Source of the DNA: Acheta domesticus
Lineage: Eukaryota; Arthropoda; Insecta; Orthoptera; Gryllidae
Direction: 5' to 3'
Assembly (NCBI GenBank): GCA_031308135.1
Contig: JAHLJT010000631.1
Span: forward strand, 146,745,708 to 146,809,707
Length of the DNA: 64,000 bases
Under the pieces are notes generated by a model. The model saw only the letters and a list, made by a program, of their open reading frames with translations. It did not search any database and was not told the DNA's origin. The translations under genes were made by a program, and so were the position numbers. Positions 12,167-23,628 of this stretch are shown here, one piece after another (the stretch's first letter is position 1; each line of letters opens with the position of its first letter).

Positions 12167-12741
12167 CAAGCTGTCCCGGCAAACGTTGTTTTGCCATATA
12201 AATTAGTCCTAGGATTATTTTAGTATAAAAAAATGACTAACCTATTTTCAATGTTTGAGGATGTGGTATATATGAGTTGAAGAGGCATGGAGCGCTGTGA
12301 ACGATGATGAAATATAAAAATAACACAATACCAAACATTTATATTTTTAATTTATTGTAATTTATTTTTTGAAATGATACACATTGCTAATTATAATAAT
12401 TTTACTAAAGAAACATATCAATCCCTCAACGCAATAGAGTGTACAATGTTTTTTATCCCATCTTTAGCTAACACAAATAAACCGGATGGTCTGCCCACTC
12501 GAGAGCATGCCACGTATAGTTGACCGTGTGAAAAACATGGTGTGCTCAAAAATAAGCCACAAGCAGACATCGTTTGGCCTTGAGACTTATTGATAGTCAT
12601 CGCAAATGCCAATCTTAACGGAAATTGAAGACGTTTAAATTGAATTGGCACATCGGTGGGTATAATAGGGATCCGTGGCAGTAATATGTTCTCACCTCGA
12701 AATTTGCCATTTAAAATGATGACTTCGATGACGTTTTTCAT
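12167..12741 (-). mobile_element. 5'-truncated Helitron, 3' terminus included
   Basis: Read on the minus strand, the helicase C-terminal frame (12741-12418) is followed by AT-rich sequence. Next comes a perfect 6-bp hairpin GGCAAA-loop-TTTGCC (plus-strand 12178-12195), then CGGGACAGCTTG ending at 12167. Helitrons end in a hairpin followed by CTRR. Here the last four bases are CTTG rather than the usual CTAG, which may be a mutation. The GCCGGGACAGCT tail resembles that of common arthropod Helitrons. Confidence 0.75.
12418..12741 (-). pseudogene. Helitron Rep/helicase, C-terminal Pif1-like fragment
   Basis: The 107-residue frame contains FPLRLAFAMTINKSQGQTM followed by FSHGQLYVACSRVG, the conserved late motifs of the Pif1-like SF1 helicase fused to Rep in Helitron proteins. 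The helicase unwinds DNA during rolling-circle transposition. A complete RepHel is well over 1000 residues, so only the extreme C-terminus remains and no Rep HUH motif is seen nearby. The frame runs uninterrupted to its natural stop about 250 bp before the Helitron 3' end. Confidence 0.9.
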
Positions 12742-12923
12742 TACAGCTCTGCAAATTAATTATAAATTATTTAAAAATTACACCGAAATAGAAAAATGAT
12801 ATTTGTTAAATTACGATTAACGCCCACTCAATAAAAATTATGGCCGAGAACTGTAGTTACTGAGAAACGGTTTATTGTGTGAGAGATCTCATCCCTACTG
12901 CGTGCTGCTAACTGGGTCAGAAG

Positions 12924-13706
12924 CAATGTTGCCAGATGTGAAACTTCCGATTGCAAAGTTCGAAAATGCTGATTTCTTCTAAAGAATGCGGATTTATTAC
13001 GTATAATAAAAGGTAAAAATAAGTGAAAACATCAATAATTCGATAGAGTCGATATATCGACATAGAATTCCGTTTCATTAATTAAATAAATGCGATCTTG
13101 TCTCACTACATTTGTTCTGCGTTTCTTCTCACCCTATATAATGTTCTCGATTCACCCAAGAAATTAAAAATATAAATATCAATATTTTTGTTATAAATGT
13201 ACTTTCAATTTATGTTTAATCTCAGTTTATTATGGAGCTAAGTAACGTAATTTCAACATTTTTAATTTCAATATCCCGTGAAGTGCATCATTTCTCTGGC
13301 TTGAATAAACGCAGTAAGAATCCGAACGATGTTCCGTATTATTATTTGTTGTATTCGAAAGCGACTAACCAACATGTTGTCACCTATTTGTTCTCTGAAT
13401 TTTTAACAATAAGACAATAAAGGACGGAGTTCACGACAACACCTTGGTGCTTGGTCATCAATTTTCGAATACGGCTATTGGATAAAGCCATAATGATTGG
13501 TAGATGATTGGTGTTTTATTGCTTTCTACTTTAATCGAATAGAGAGACAGCATTTTGAACATTCAAACTTTGTCAACCATAGTTAGCGGGACATCTAACT
13601 GAGGATATGGAAAAATAGATTTTAATCCACTATCATGGAAATGCAGATTTTTAGGCATCCTCAACGCGGATTAGCTGTTAATAATACGGTACATCTGGCA
13701 ACACTG
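12924..13706. mobile_element. Non-autonomous hAT element, 783 bp
   Basis: The left end CAATGTTGCCAGATGTG and the right end (minus strand CAGTGTTGCCAGATGTACC) are inverted. The exact 8-bp duplication GTCAGAAG flanks the element (12916-12923 and 13707-13714). Interior AT-rich, no transposase. Confidence 0.85.
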
Positions 13707-13714
13707 GTCAGAAG

Positions 13715-14240
13715 TGACGCCGGTAGACGCCTTGCGGGGATATTGATCAAGTGATAATTACATCATTACATAATGTAAATGAATCAGGGGTTTCTTTACC
13801 TATTGTTGCACTAAATGGCAATAAAAACGAAAATTTTCATATTAAAAGACGGCAGGAGAAAATAATTAACGATAATAAATAAATATTTTCTAAAGAACAA
13901 TCATTTAAAAGATTTTTATAAAATACATGTACACATTTTGAACTGCTTATCAATGAATCTTATCCCCATTTTGTACATTCGAGAATTTAATATAAACTTC
14001 CGAAGGCTAACTAAACATTAATTAATTAACGCTAATTAAACATTTCGCAGTAACAAACATCACAAATTATTAAAACAAAGTTCCTAGTCTTTCATATCTA
14101 CCTGTAGTCAAATAGTAATTGCTGTGCTTTTTTCCTACTAATTATAGAATTAAAGATATACCACGGCCTTCATCCATACACAACGGCTATTGTAGCATAT
14201 CTGTTTGTGAGTCCGTAAGCAAGTAAATGTACGAGGAGAC
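13715..14240. other. No gene recognised
   Basis: AT-rich sequence between the hAT element and the hAT gene remnant. Nothing supported. Confidence 0.4.
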
Positions 14241-14246
14241 AGGCAG

Positions 14247-14711
14247 ATGAACCGGCTCGTGGTGCGACGGAAAAGAAAGAATGAGGTGAGCGTGGACAAT
14301 GCCGTTAGGCAACAGAGAGAAGGGGATAAATCTCCAACACCCGGAGATATTCCAGGAGTCACAGACGTTCGTGTCGAGCCGGCTGACCAAGCTGACAGTC
14401 AAATTCGTGAGTATAAAATTACACATTAGTTATTTTTTCCATGATTTTCTAATTTTATGAATGAATGTAAAATCTATTTGACATAACTATACTTATGTAA
14501 TTATCATCAAATATAATACAAAATGGAAAATGAAATACAAAAAATATGCAAATCCAGATACGAAATGTAAGTGAAATATGCACAATAATGAAATACACGT
14601 CATTTGTAAGTTTTCCTTTTTAGAGCTGGTTGTAAAGAACTCGCCGGTACCCCCAACTGATCACACCGAAAGTCAGAAGCAAAAAATAAACAAAGACCGT
14701 TCTGACATTGG
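14247..14711 (+). pseudogene. 5' exons of a hAT (TTF/ZMYM1-like) transposon gene, first copy
   Basis: A frame from ATG at 14247 (begins MNRLVVRRKRKNE) runs about 55 codons to a plausible donor (CAAATTC|GTGAGT, near 14409). An intron follows that ends TTTTTAG before a second exon beginning ELVVKNSPVPPTDH (14622) and ending at another GTGAG donor (14711). The intron and second exon align with 20930-21135, where the exon begins ELTVKSSSVPAVW and leads into the hAT body. So these are upstream exons of the same transposon family. The body is missing here. Exon calls are inference from the alignment of the two copies. Confidence 0.5.
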
Positions 14712-15001
14712 TGAGTTTGAAATAACATTACACTACACTTCGGATTTTCTTGCATCGGCAATTCTTGCATTTCGGCTTTTCTTGCATCGTTGCTTCGCTT
14801 TCTCTTGCTGAACCGGGAAACAAATTAACGGCGGGAAATTTTAAATATGCAAGTACAAAATTGTTATAAAAATATTAAATTTTAATCGACATATGTTTCT
14901 TATAATTCTTAAATTGGACTATTATTTAAAATTAAATATTACATCTATAATGAATATATTTTTGACTCAATGATTCATGAAATTTATATATATATATATA
15001 T

Positions 15002-16482
15002 TGTAGTGATACCGAATATATTACAGTTAATTGCGTGCCTAAGAATTACTCCGCGTCGCACGACAGCGAGGGTCAGCCGACGGCGCCAGGGCGGCGGCGG
15101 CCACTCGCCGCCCCCTTACCCTTTGAATTTGTCACGGCCACGTGTCCCGGAGCTTGGGTGGTCGTTTCGTGCGCACGGCACCCCCCGGTATTTTTCCGCG
15201 ACGCTCAGAGCCCCCCCAGCCTCCCTTGAGATTTCCAGCCCCTCACACCCCCAGTCATTAATAACTGCCCCTATTTGACGCAAAATTGAAGCGAAAGGGA
15301 GCGATAGCCAGCTTCTCTCTCATTTCTCGGCCTCAAAAACACCCGACGATTGGGCAGAAATAGTTTGAGACGCACTACCCTTGCGCCAATAGCCGCCGGA
15401 ATTAGGCAATGTTCTGGAAGGTTCCAGAATCTTGGGGATAATTTTGATGGGGGAAAGAAGCTTCGAGGGACTTCGAGCAGGCGACGCGAGAGAGAGGCGA
15501 ACGAGTTGCGTTCGGGGTAGGACGCGAGTAGCGGTCAAGGGGGGACAAGTTGCTTTTGTGGTGGCACTAGGCGCCGGAGACAGAGTTCGGTTCGTGTTGG
15601 ATGGACTTATAAAAAAACATTGAGTTTTCTTGGGAGAATTTGTGCAAGTCCCCTTTAACAATTGTAGACCGCGGGGCTGTGTGACGGACCATTGACAGTG
15701 AATTGTGCTGTGCTAATATCCGACTTGTGCTCGAATTCGGGACTTTTTTGTGAGATTATTAGATGATTCACGAACTCGCTACGATCTCCAAAATACCGTG
15801 TGATAGATCGAGAGTGAGGAGATCATTCGTTCGAGCAGACATTACCAAATCATTCACAACAGTGAGCGGACGGCGCTGTGTGTTGGGCCAGCCCCAGCAG
15901 CCCCCTCGCGTATACCTGGTTCAGTCCTGCGCACCCCATACGGGCGGCGCCTTATCGCCCGTGACGACCCTCGCAGCCAGCTGACGGCCCGAGGTTATTC
16001 AACTTTGGTGGGTTGTGCTAGCCGCCTTGCGGAGGCAGTATTTATTTTGCTTTTGTGGTGCGCCCGTGGTCGAAAGACATAAACTGTGTGGCGAACAATT
16101 TTTGCTAATTACCTTTTGACCGGGCGACGAAGAGAGATTCCCCGGCTGCGCTTGGCCGCCAAGAGGGAATTTGCGCAAGGAGAAAATCTTTGTCATTTTA
16201 ATTGTATTAATTTGTATTTCTTAATTTTAACTTGTGTGAGTGCGTGACATGTTTTTTTCGATTTGGATAAAGGGGAGCATGCTCGCCGACATGATTGGTA
16301 CCAGTTCATTCGTGATTTCTTACTGAATAAATCCCCCATGTTGTTATATGAATGCAATGCTTCTCATTTGACCCCGACCGCCAGCTTCCTCCATCATCGC
16401 CATTTTCAGGCCAGACTGTCTATCGACTGAGCGAGCCGACTACCCGTCCGAAGCGCCCGACCGAAGACGAAGGGTAGTCGCA
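15002..16482 (+). repeat. Probable solo LTR in an AT microsatellite
   Basis: A GC-rich block begins TGTAGTGATACC and ends GGGTAGTCGCA (TG...CA). It is bounded on both sides by AT repeats with ATAT on each side, a possible 4-bp duplication that is not informative in such sequence. Inside are a TATA-like TTATAAAAAAAC (about 15607) and AATAAA (about 16325), in the order expected of an LTR promoter and poly(A) signal. No gag or pol is adjacent. No second copy in the window confirms the limits. Confidence 0.45.

Positions 16483-16489
<7 letters not shown>

Positions 16490-16535
<46 letters not shown>
16490..16535. repeat. (AT)n microsatellite
   Basis: About 22 AT units next to the probable LTR end. 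Confidence 0.9.
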
Positions 16536-16537
<2 letters not shown>

Positions 16538-17229
16538 AACCGAACATGACGTCGCTTTCAGAGGGGGATTTTAGTGGGATAGTGGCTCATCCGAAGATTT
16601 CAAAATAAGAAAGAAAACACAAAGTCGTGACCACAGAAACAACATGTAATTGGACACGCGTTGCAAGCAAACACAACATTACAGAATGACAACAACATTG
16701 GCCATAAAATTGAAAAAGAAACAAAAATCCTTTAACAGCATAAAAAATGAAGAGGATAATTAACTGCAAAATTATGAATTTTAAAGTTGGTACAAATTAG
16801 AATCCTAGCAATGTCTTCTGTGACAAAATGAATAAAAGAGATCTCCGGGGAGATGAGTGCACATAAAGTTACTTCAGAGGGAAGAGTCCAGGCATATCGG
16901 ACGACAAAATGTCGTAGTGCTTTCTGTTTACAAAAATTGCAGTTAACCGTCCATCAACATGCACTGCATAATCATTCATTAGTAATTTCTTGCAAGAAAT
17001 TATTGCAATTACCAAGACATATTTCGCATACAATTGAAATGAATAAATAATTTTGGGAAACACCGAATATTACTAAAAGCCACTTGAAAGCAAATTAAAC
17101 GAGTTTGTTCATTACATAAATGCAAAAATTAACATTTATTACAACCTACAGCTTTGGTTGACATTGAAAATATGTTTTACTTCTACTCAACAGGCATCCG
17201 AGTTTCAATAAATATTTTGAGATATTTAA
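16536..17229. other. No gene recognised
   Basis: AT-rich, with short unrelated frames on both strands. Nothing supported. Confidence 0.4.
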
Positions 17230-20000
17230 GTTCATTTAACTTCTTCAACAGTTTATATCAGATATATTTTATACCCTTTTAATTATTCATAAACAGTACA
17301 AGGTGTTTTTTACTTTCCCGTATACGTACGTATACACGGAGTGATATACGTAGTATAGGGAAAGTTATGTAATGCTGCGCGAAAAAATGGCCAATTTTCG
17401 GCGGAAAAAAATTAATTGCCGGGCCGTGAAAACGAATAAGTGAATAAAACCAGTTGCTAAATTAAGAAAAAAAATCCTCTATCTCGTGGTGTGGCCAAAA
17501 TCCATGATTTGTTGCTTCTTTATACTTAAAAATCGATTGACGGCATTCCGTCCGTCTGTCCGTCTGTGGTCAACGCTAGCGCCTAAACCGTTCGGTCGAT
17601 TTTCTTCAAAATTGATATTCCCCAGTCGATCTGATTCTAGTCGAAGCTTTGTGATTTTGAAAAAGATTCTTTAAAATTTGGGGGTACTTTATATAAAGCC
17701 CCCCGGGGATTTTCAACATTTTCTCAAAACCGGCTCCAAGTTTTTTCTTTAAATTTCTTGTATGAATAGAGGAAAATACACTTTTTAACATGGCATAGGT
17801 CCGATTTTCACGTACAGCTCTGAATTTTCGAAAATTGTGAAAGTTTGAATTTTTTTCGGCGTCTTTCTCCAACTACAAAATTGAAGATACAGATTTTTTC
17901 TTCAAATAAAATTTGTTCTGCATATTGAGTTCTTTAATAAAGGTCATGTAAATTTTTTTCACAGTTTTGGTAGTTTTCCTGCAATATTGCATGCAATATG
18001 TGAAATTTTAAAAAATTACAAAAACAAAAAAGTTTCTCAAAAATGGCTCGAAAGTTTTCTTTAAACTTTTGGTAGGGATAGTGGTAAATGTACTCTATCA
18101 ATGACATAAAAACCATTTTGGTCTATCGATTGGTTTTTTCAAAAATTACCAAAATGTAAATTTTTTTACTTGTCTCTCACGTCGTTCATATTTACATTAT
18201 CGACGATTTTTTTACATTATTATATTTATGAGTATATATGCTTTAAATTCTGTCAAGTAAAGTTTCTGGAAAACACTACCGTTTTCTATGAAAAGTAGCT
18301 CAAATTTCGGCATTTTCAGAAATGCTCAAACGTCATTTTCTCGTATATGGCTGCAAATTTTTTCTTGAAACTTTTGTAACGTATAGTGCTAATTACACTC
18401 ATTAGTATAGCGTGAAGTTTATTTTGAGTTTTTTTTGTTTTTTTCAAAAATTATATAAATGTAAATTTTTTGAAAGATCTCTCACATCTTTAATATGCAC
18501 ATTATCCGCAATTTGTAAATATTATATTTGTGAGTGTACGTGCTTCAAATAACTTTAATTAAAGTATTTTGAAAACTCAAAAATTTTCTGTGAAAATGAG
18601 CTTCAAATTTCGCATTTTTAGTAGTGCTAAAACGCCATTTTCTCTTAAACGGCACATAATTTTTAAAAGAAAATTGCCATTTACGGCTAGGTTTTTGTGT
18701 TCTTTAATATTCTAAAATTAATTTTCTGTTCTACCAATAAGAAACCGAAAAATTAAGAAAATGACAAAAAAATGTACTTTTGGCGATGATAGATGGTAGC
18801 TGGCAAGAAAGAGTATGTGGCAATTCCGAATAGCTAGGGAAGACCCAGGAAAATAGAAAACTAATACGGGAAGTCTGTGCCATTCTGTTTCTGTTTTTTG
18901 ACAAATAAATAAATAAAATAAATACGGTCATGCTTAATTTTTTCAAAATACGAGTAGTTTTTTTTAAATTTTGTGACAAACGTAATAGGCCACTGTAAAT
19001 TTACTGCGCTTCGGACAGCTGGATGCGTCGTAAATTAGAATGTGCAATTTTGTATATTATTTCTTTCTTCGTTTCTTACATTCGAACTTTGTTATAGACT
19101 TACATATTAATATTTTAGAAATTGTTTATTTTGAAATATTTGAAATAAGTAAAAAGAATTAATAGCTCTCAGAATAGCGACAATGCAGGTTCTGCAACAA
19201 TGAAATTCACTTTGCGCTCGCGAATATCTGTGAATTAGTGTCATTGTTGTGACCTAATGGAGCTGTATGAAAAGGAGTTATAATTGTCTAATTTATGTTG
19301 ATATTTGCAGGCAAATATTTAGTTTTGCACCAAATGCTGTACCATTTGTTGTGAGTAGAGAATTTGTTGCATGGTTTTAAAATACTCTTCCCTAATCATG
19401 GCCCAATGGAAGGCATTTCTATATTTCCAGGGTATCAGGCTTCTTTTTCCAATACAGGGTTACAAAACTTTTGCATTCTATTTTTGTGAAGTTGTAGAAT
19501 TCACATAGTTCTGACAACACTGCAATGGAAATAGTGAGTTCCAAGCGAAGATGTTAGTAGCGCATAAAGTGCAATATTACAGTACTACTTAGCTGTTTCC
19601 TCTAATACGGGAAAGTAAGTGCTGTTGTAGCACCACTATTTTATAACTTGACTTGAATTTAACACTATCATCAAAACTCTTTCTTTTTTGTTTTAAAGGC
19701 CAAAGCCGCACTAGCATCTCATTAACATAAGGTTCTTTCACAAATCAGTGATGTTCTCCCCTAAGAAAGACATATTACTGTTCACTTAAATTTTTCGACA
19801 GTTCATAGCAAATATATTTTCATACCCTTTTAATCATTCATAAATAACACAATGTGTTTTATAACTTGACTTGGATTTAACACTATCATCAACATTTTCT
19901 TTTGAAGCAGGAACTGCACTTGCATTTCATTAACATAACAAGATTCTCTCACAAATCAATGATGTTCTCTCCTAAGAAAGACACGTTACTTCAAATATCT
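17230..20000 (+). repeat. Approx. 218-bp tandem repeat interrupted by an insertion
   Basis: The block starting ATAACTTGACTTGAATTTAA (19643) recurs at 19861 with similar downstream sequence (CATTAACATAA, AAGAAAGACA). The sequence before 17310 (TACCCTTTTAATTATTCATA) matches that at about 19827-19847. The stretch 17310-19638 is therefore an insertion within a tandem array, which fixes its ends. Confidence 0.7.
17310..19638 (+). mobile_element. Helentron-like repeat with tandem core (copy A)
   Basis: The insertion lies in TTTT within a tandem array, so its limits are known. The 5' end TTACTTTCCCGTATACG opens a palindrome of about 60 bp. Near the 3' end the inverse motif CTAATACGGGAAAGT is followed by a hairpin GTGCT-GTTGT-AGCAC and then CACTA. 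The core has about 300-bp tandem units (for example AGCTCAAATTTCGGCATTTT at 18297 and its match at 18600). Short inverted subterminal motifs, a 3' hairpin, a tandem core and T-T insertion are the marks of Helentron-associated elements (HINE/DINE). An internal 3'-type block at about 18660-18907 suggests that two copies are joined. No enzyme is encoded. Confidence 0.6.
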
Positions 20001-20250
20001 TTTGATAACAGTCCACAGTGACTACGAAATATACCAATGGGACGGGTATATCAGTCATTAAGCAAGAATGTTAGTGGCCAAAAGAAAAACAATCCGACAG
20101 TGAACGACCGGAACAATGCATCAACCTGCATTCCATAGTCTATTGCTTCCAAATTCTCCTTATTTTTTGTAGTGTCATAAACAAAAATTATTTTATCTTG
20201 AACACCGACCTTAATTGGGTTGCCGTGGTGTTCGCCACCAGCGCAAAACT

Positions 20251-20295
20251 CACAGCGAAGAAAATGCGGCTGCCGACGCTCTGTCATGGGCCCAA
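20251..20295 (+). pseudogene. Possible Ty3/gypsy pol scrap (end of RNase H)
   Basis: The plus-strand frame reads HSEENAAADALSWAQ, resembling the 'G-EN-VADALSR' end of the RNase H domain in Ty3/gypsy polyproteins. The surrounding GC-rich stretch 20215-20660 has no further recognisable pol motif. Short, so uncertain. Confidence 0.25.
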
Positions 20296-20929
20296 GCACG
20301 AGTTCTCTCTGTTACAAGATGCCCCAAGACCAGACGCCTTCGTCGATCGTGCCTCTGCCGTGTGATTCTAGACACCACTGGCCCAAGCCTCTCCTTTCTC
20401 GCTAACTTGAGTTCGCGGCCACACAGTCAGCTTCCAACAACTGCTTACGGTTCTAGAAGCTTTCTCTCTCGGCGTCCCGTACGCCCTTCTCCCGACTAAC
20501 TGCCCACCTCCGTGTCCAACAACCCTCTCCCGTAGTGCCGCACACCCCTCTTTCTCCCCTCTTCTGACCACGTCACTGCTCAGATAAGAGTTGCCGCTTT
20601 CTCCACCCCTCCGCGCCACCGATAAGGAAACTCGTCGGCTCCCGGCGGTGCGCGCGAGCGGACGGTGGAATCTCGCACGACCAATAGCCGAAAATCATTT
20701 AGTCAATGTTTTGGCTGATTGATTTCATCAAACGAGTACGTGAAATTCACGTTCGCTACAATATATAATATAGAAAACAAATGCAAGACCAAAATAGTCA
20801 TTCAAATTATGACAAGTGTCACTTGAAATAAAACTAAACATTGTACTGGTTTAGGTTACGCAAGAAATGCCGAATTTCCGTTCCCAAACGTACAAGAAAA
20901 GCCGAAGTCAAGTGTAGTTAATTTTCGTC

Positions 20930-23025
20930 GTTTTAATTTTTTTTAATGAATGTCAAAACTATTTGACGTAACTAAACTAATAAAATAACAATATAATATA
21001 ATATAAAACGGAATAAAAAATATATACAAATTCAGAGACGCAATATTTGTAAAATAATAATTTAGGAATTATACGTAATATGAATGTTTTCTTTTTTAGA
21101 GCTGACAGTGAAGAGTTCTTCGGTGCCAGCAGTTTGGAAGATCTGGCAACAGCAGAATCCATGGCTTCAACTCAACGCGAACGATAGAGCCGCATGCAGT
21201 ATTGCAGTGAAGTGTGCAGGCGACAGTTGATTCTCAAGTTCGACCCGCGCGCCGCCAAATCGAAGCAAGCTTGGGTTGATGACGGATTTTGGAACTGGAA
21301 GCATGGAGCAGAGCGCATAAAGACTCACGTGACGAGTTCTCTACACATCAATTGCACCGAAGCCTTGCACAACGTGGAATCCATCAATGTTGCACAATCC
21401 ATCTCGGCGGGACACTTACAGCAGATGATGGACAACAGAACGGCGTTGTTGAAGATTTTTTTCACGTTGAAAGCAGTGGCGAGACAGGTTCTTCTAATTC
21501 GCGGGAGCAACAACGACGAGAATTCCAACTTTATGACATTTGCAAAGACTCGAGCAGAGGACGTGATGGAGTTGAAATCCTGGTTGCAAAGAGATGGTCA
21601 CAGGTGGCTCCACCACAATTCTCGATCTGATGGCCACCACAGTTTTGACGAACATTATGGAAGAGATTAGAAGAACTGAGTTCTTTTCGATATCATTGGA
21701 TGAAACGTCCATGTCCCGAACGGAGCAAGTCTCTGTCTTTCTCAGAGTCGTTTCCGAAAATTTAACAGCAGAAGAATATTTCATCGGATTTTTTCCGATG
21801 TCAACGATCAAAGATTTGATTAACTTTGTTCGAGACTCGCCAAAACGAATCGCGCAGTTCAAAGACTTGCAGACTGAAGCAGTCAAGGAGAGTGAATCCG
21901 AGTTGCCTTTCCTTGCTGCCTATTGCCCGACCAGGTATATAGCATCAAAAATAATTTCATCAAATTACGGTGGGAAATATGTACATACGAAATGTGTATG
22001 TATGTACATACACATTATGTGTATGTATGTACATTTCCCGTATGTATGTACATACGGGAAATATGTACATACATACATATGTACATTCGTAATTATTTCT
22101 ATTTCACAGAAGGGCAGGACCCATCAAGTCAAGTGAAGTCTGTTAAAGCAAATTACGAACAGTTGTCGCAGTTCTTCCACGACCGAGCAGAGGGTCCGGA
22201 CATCGACAGTGCAGTCGCGGCGAAGGCCTCCATGTTCTAGGATTACATGCAGTCTTGCGAATGCGTCTTATACCTGAACCTGATGATAGAAATTTTCGAT
22301 CGCGTCGAGATACTGAACAAGGAACTCCAGTCGTCAAGTCTGTGCGTCATAGACTCGTACGAGAAAATAGAACTGACGTCTTGGACGCTTCGCGCGATAA
22401 AAAATTCCAAGAAATTTGGAGTAAGATCGTTCAAGCGGTTCAGAATCTCGATCTTGATGAAACTCAACATCCGCATCAACGAAAAATTCCAAAGCATGTT
22501 GACCCAGATTCGAGTGAAAACTACAAATTCAAATCACGTGAAGATTTCTTCAGAAAGTCGTATTTTGAAGTATTCGATCAGCTGCTCGCGTCCTTGAGAA
22601 GTCGTTTCTAGAAGGATTCAGCGCAATTTTTCAAGTTGATGGAACGATTTGTTATTGGACAGCCCGCTAACATCGACGGCATTACAAAATTTTACGTCGA
22701 TGATTTTGACAAGAAATGGTTGTTGAGCGACCGAGACATGTTCCTGGAACTTGTGAAGAGGCAACAGGCATCTGCGAAAAACTTGGAGGGAGTTGTCCAG
22801 TTTTTGAAAAAAATTGAATGGGCAAGAGGGCTTTTTCCCGAGTTCGTGCGTTTTGCTCACCTGCTTGTCACGATACCCAGGTCGTACTGTTTGAACGAAC
22901 GCAGTTTTTCGGTATTGCGGCGGCTCAAAACGTACATGCTGTCAACGATGTCGCAAGATTGGCTTAACAGCATCGCGATACTCCACGTATACCGCGATTT
23001 GACGGACAAACTGGATCTGCAGTAA
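20930..23025 (+). pseudogene. hAT transposase gene, TTF zinc finger/ZMYM1-like, heavily decayed
   Basis: An intron matching the copy at 14412-14621 ends TTTTTTAG, then an exon starts ELTVKSSSVPAVW (21103). The body gives CRRQLILKF and DDGFWNWKHGAERIKTH (TTF finger with W-W-H spacing), NRTALLKIFFTLKAVARQ, and SWLQRDGHRW. A frameshift near 21590 follows. Next are RTEFFSISLDETSMSRTEQV (first catalytic Asp region) and CPTRY (family CPTRW). The central catalytic part between INFV and RDSPKR (about 21825) is deleted. A palindromic insert lies at about 21945-22100. Stops are at 22238 and 22609, with a frameshift near 22390. The end carries the hAT dimerisation block LNERSFSVLRRLKTYMLSTM (about 22893). 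Dead, but nearly full in order. Confidence 0.85.
21945..22100. repeat. Palindromic TATGTACATA-rich insert
   Basis: Multiple overlapping palindromes built of TGTATGTACATACA-type sequence, flanked by inverted AATTACG and CGTAATT, interrupt the hAT reading frame. Probably a small foldback insert or local hairpin expansion. Confidence 0.5.
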
Positions 23026-23625
23026 CAGTTAAATATTTTTATATCTAAAAATGCGAAACGTAGCGCTGTTTTCGCTTTGCAAAAATAAACCAACAAGGCT
23101 GTTCAATGTATATATTTAAAAAATGTGAAACGCCGCGTAGTTTTTACTTAGCAAAATTAAATAACGATTAAAATGTTTAAATACAATTATGTTTCATATT
23201 TTTCTCTTCAAATACATTTTCAGTGGCAGGTAGGGGAGAGGGGGGAACTCCCAAGTCAACTATCCACTCGGATTCAACACCAACTGCCGGGCCTGTTTAT
23301 AGGTGGGTGTGAAGTCTGTCGAAACAATTATCAACAAACATAAAAAGCAAGAAGCTCTGACCACACCTAGAAGGACTCATCCAGCTTCTATATTCACAAT
23401 TTTACGAAAGATGGAATTTCCAATAAAATATATTGTAATTTGGGTGCAGAATCATTTAGAATTTTAAATTACTTCGTTATTTTAGAATTTTATTCGTCTG
23501 TACAATGATCAACTTATTTTGTAGTATTTTATGTGAAGTACCATGAATTATATTTTATGTAGGTGTTGGTATTACTATAAGAAACCTGTTATTCAGAGAT
23601 TGTGAGTGATGATATATTAAATTTT
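23026..23625. other. hAT 3' flank, no further feature
   Basis: Downstream of the hAT stop (23023-23025). AT-rich; the hAT terminal repeat could not be located. Confidence 0.4.
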
Positions 23626-23628
23626 CAA

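Noticed and set aside
15320..15661. 113-codon minus frame in the GC-rich block
   Set aside because: Proline/serine/threonine-rich reading of GC-rich sequence inside a probable LTR. Open frames are expected by chance there.
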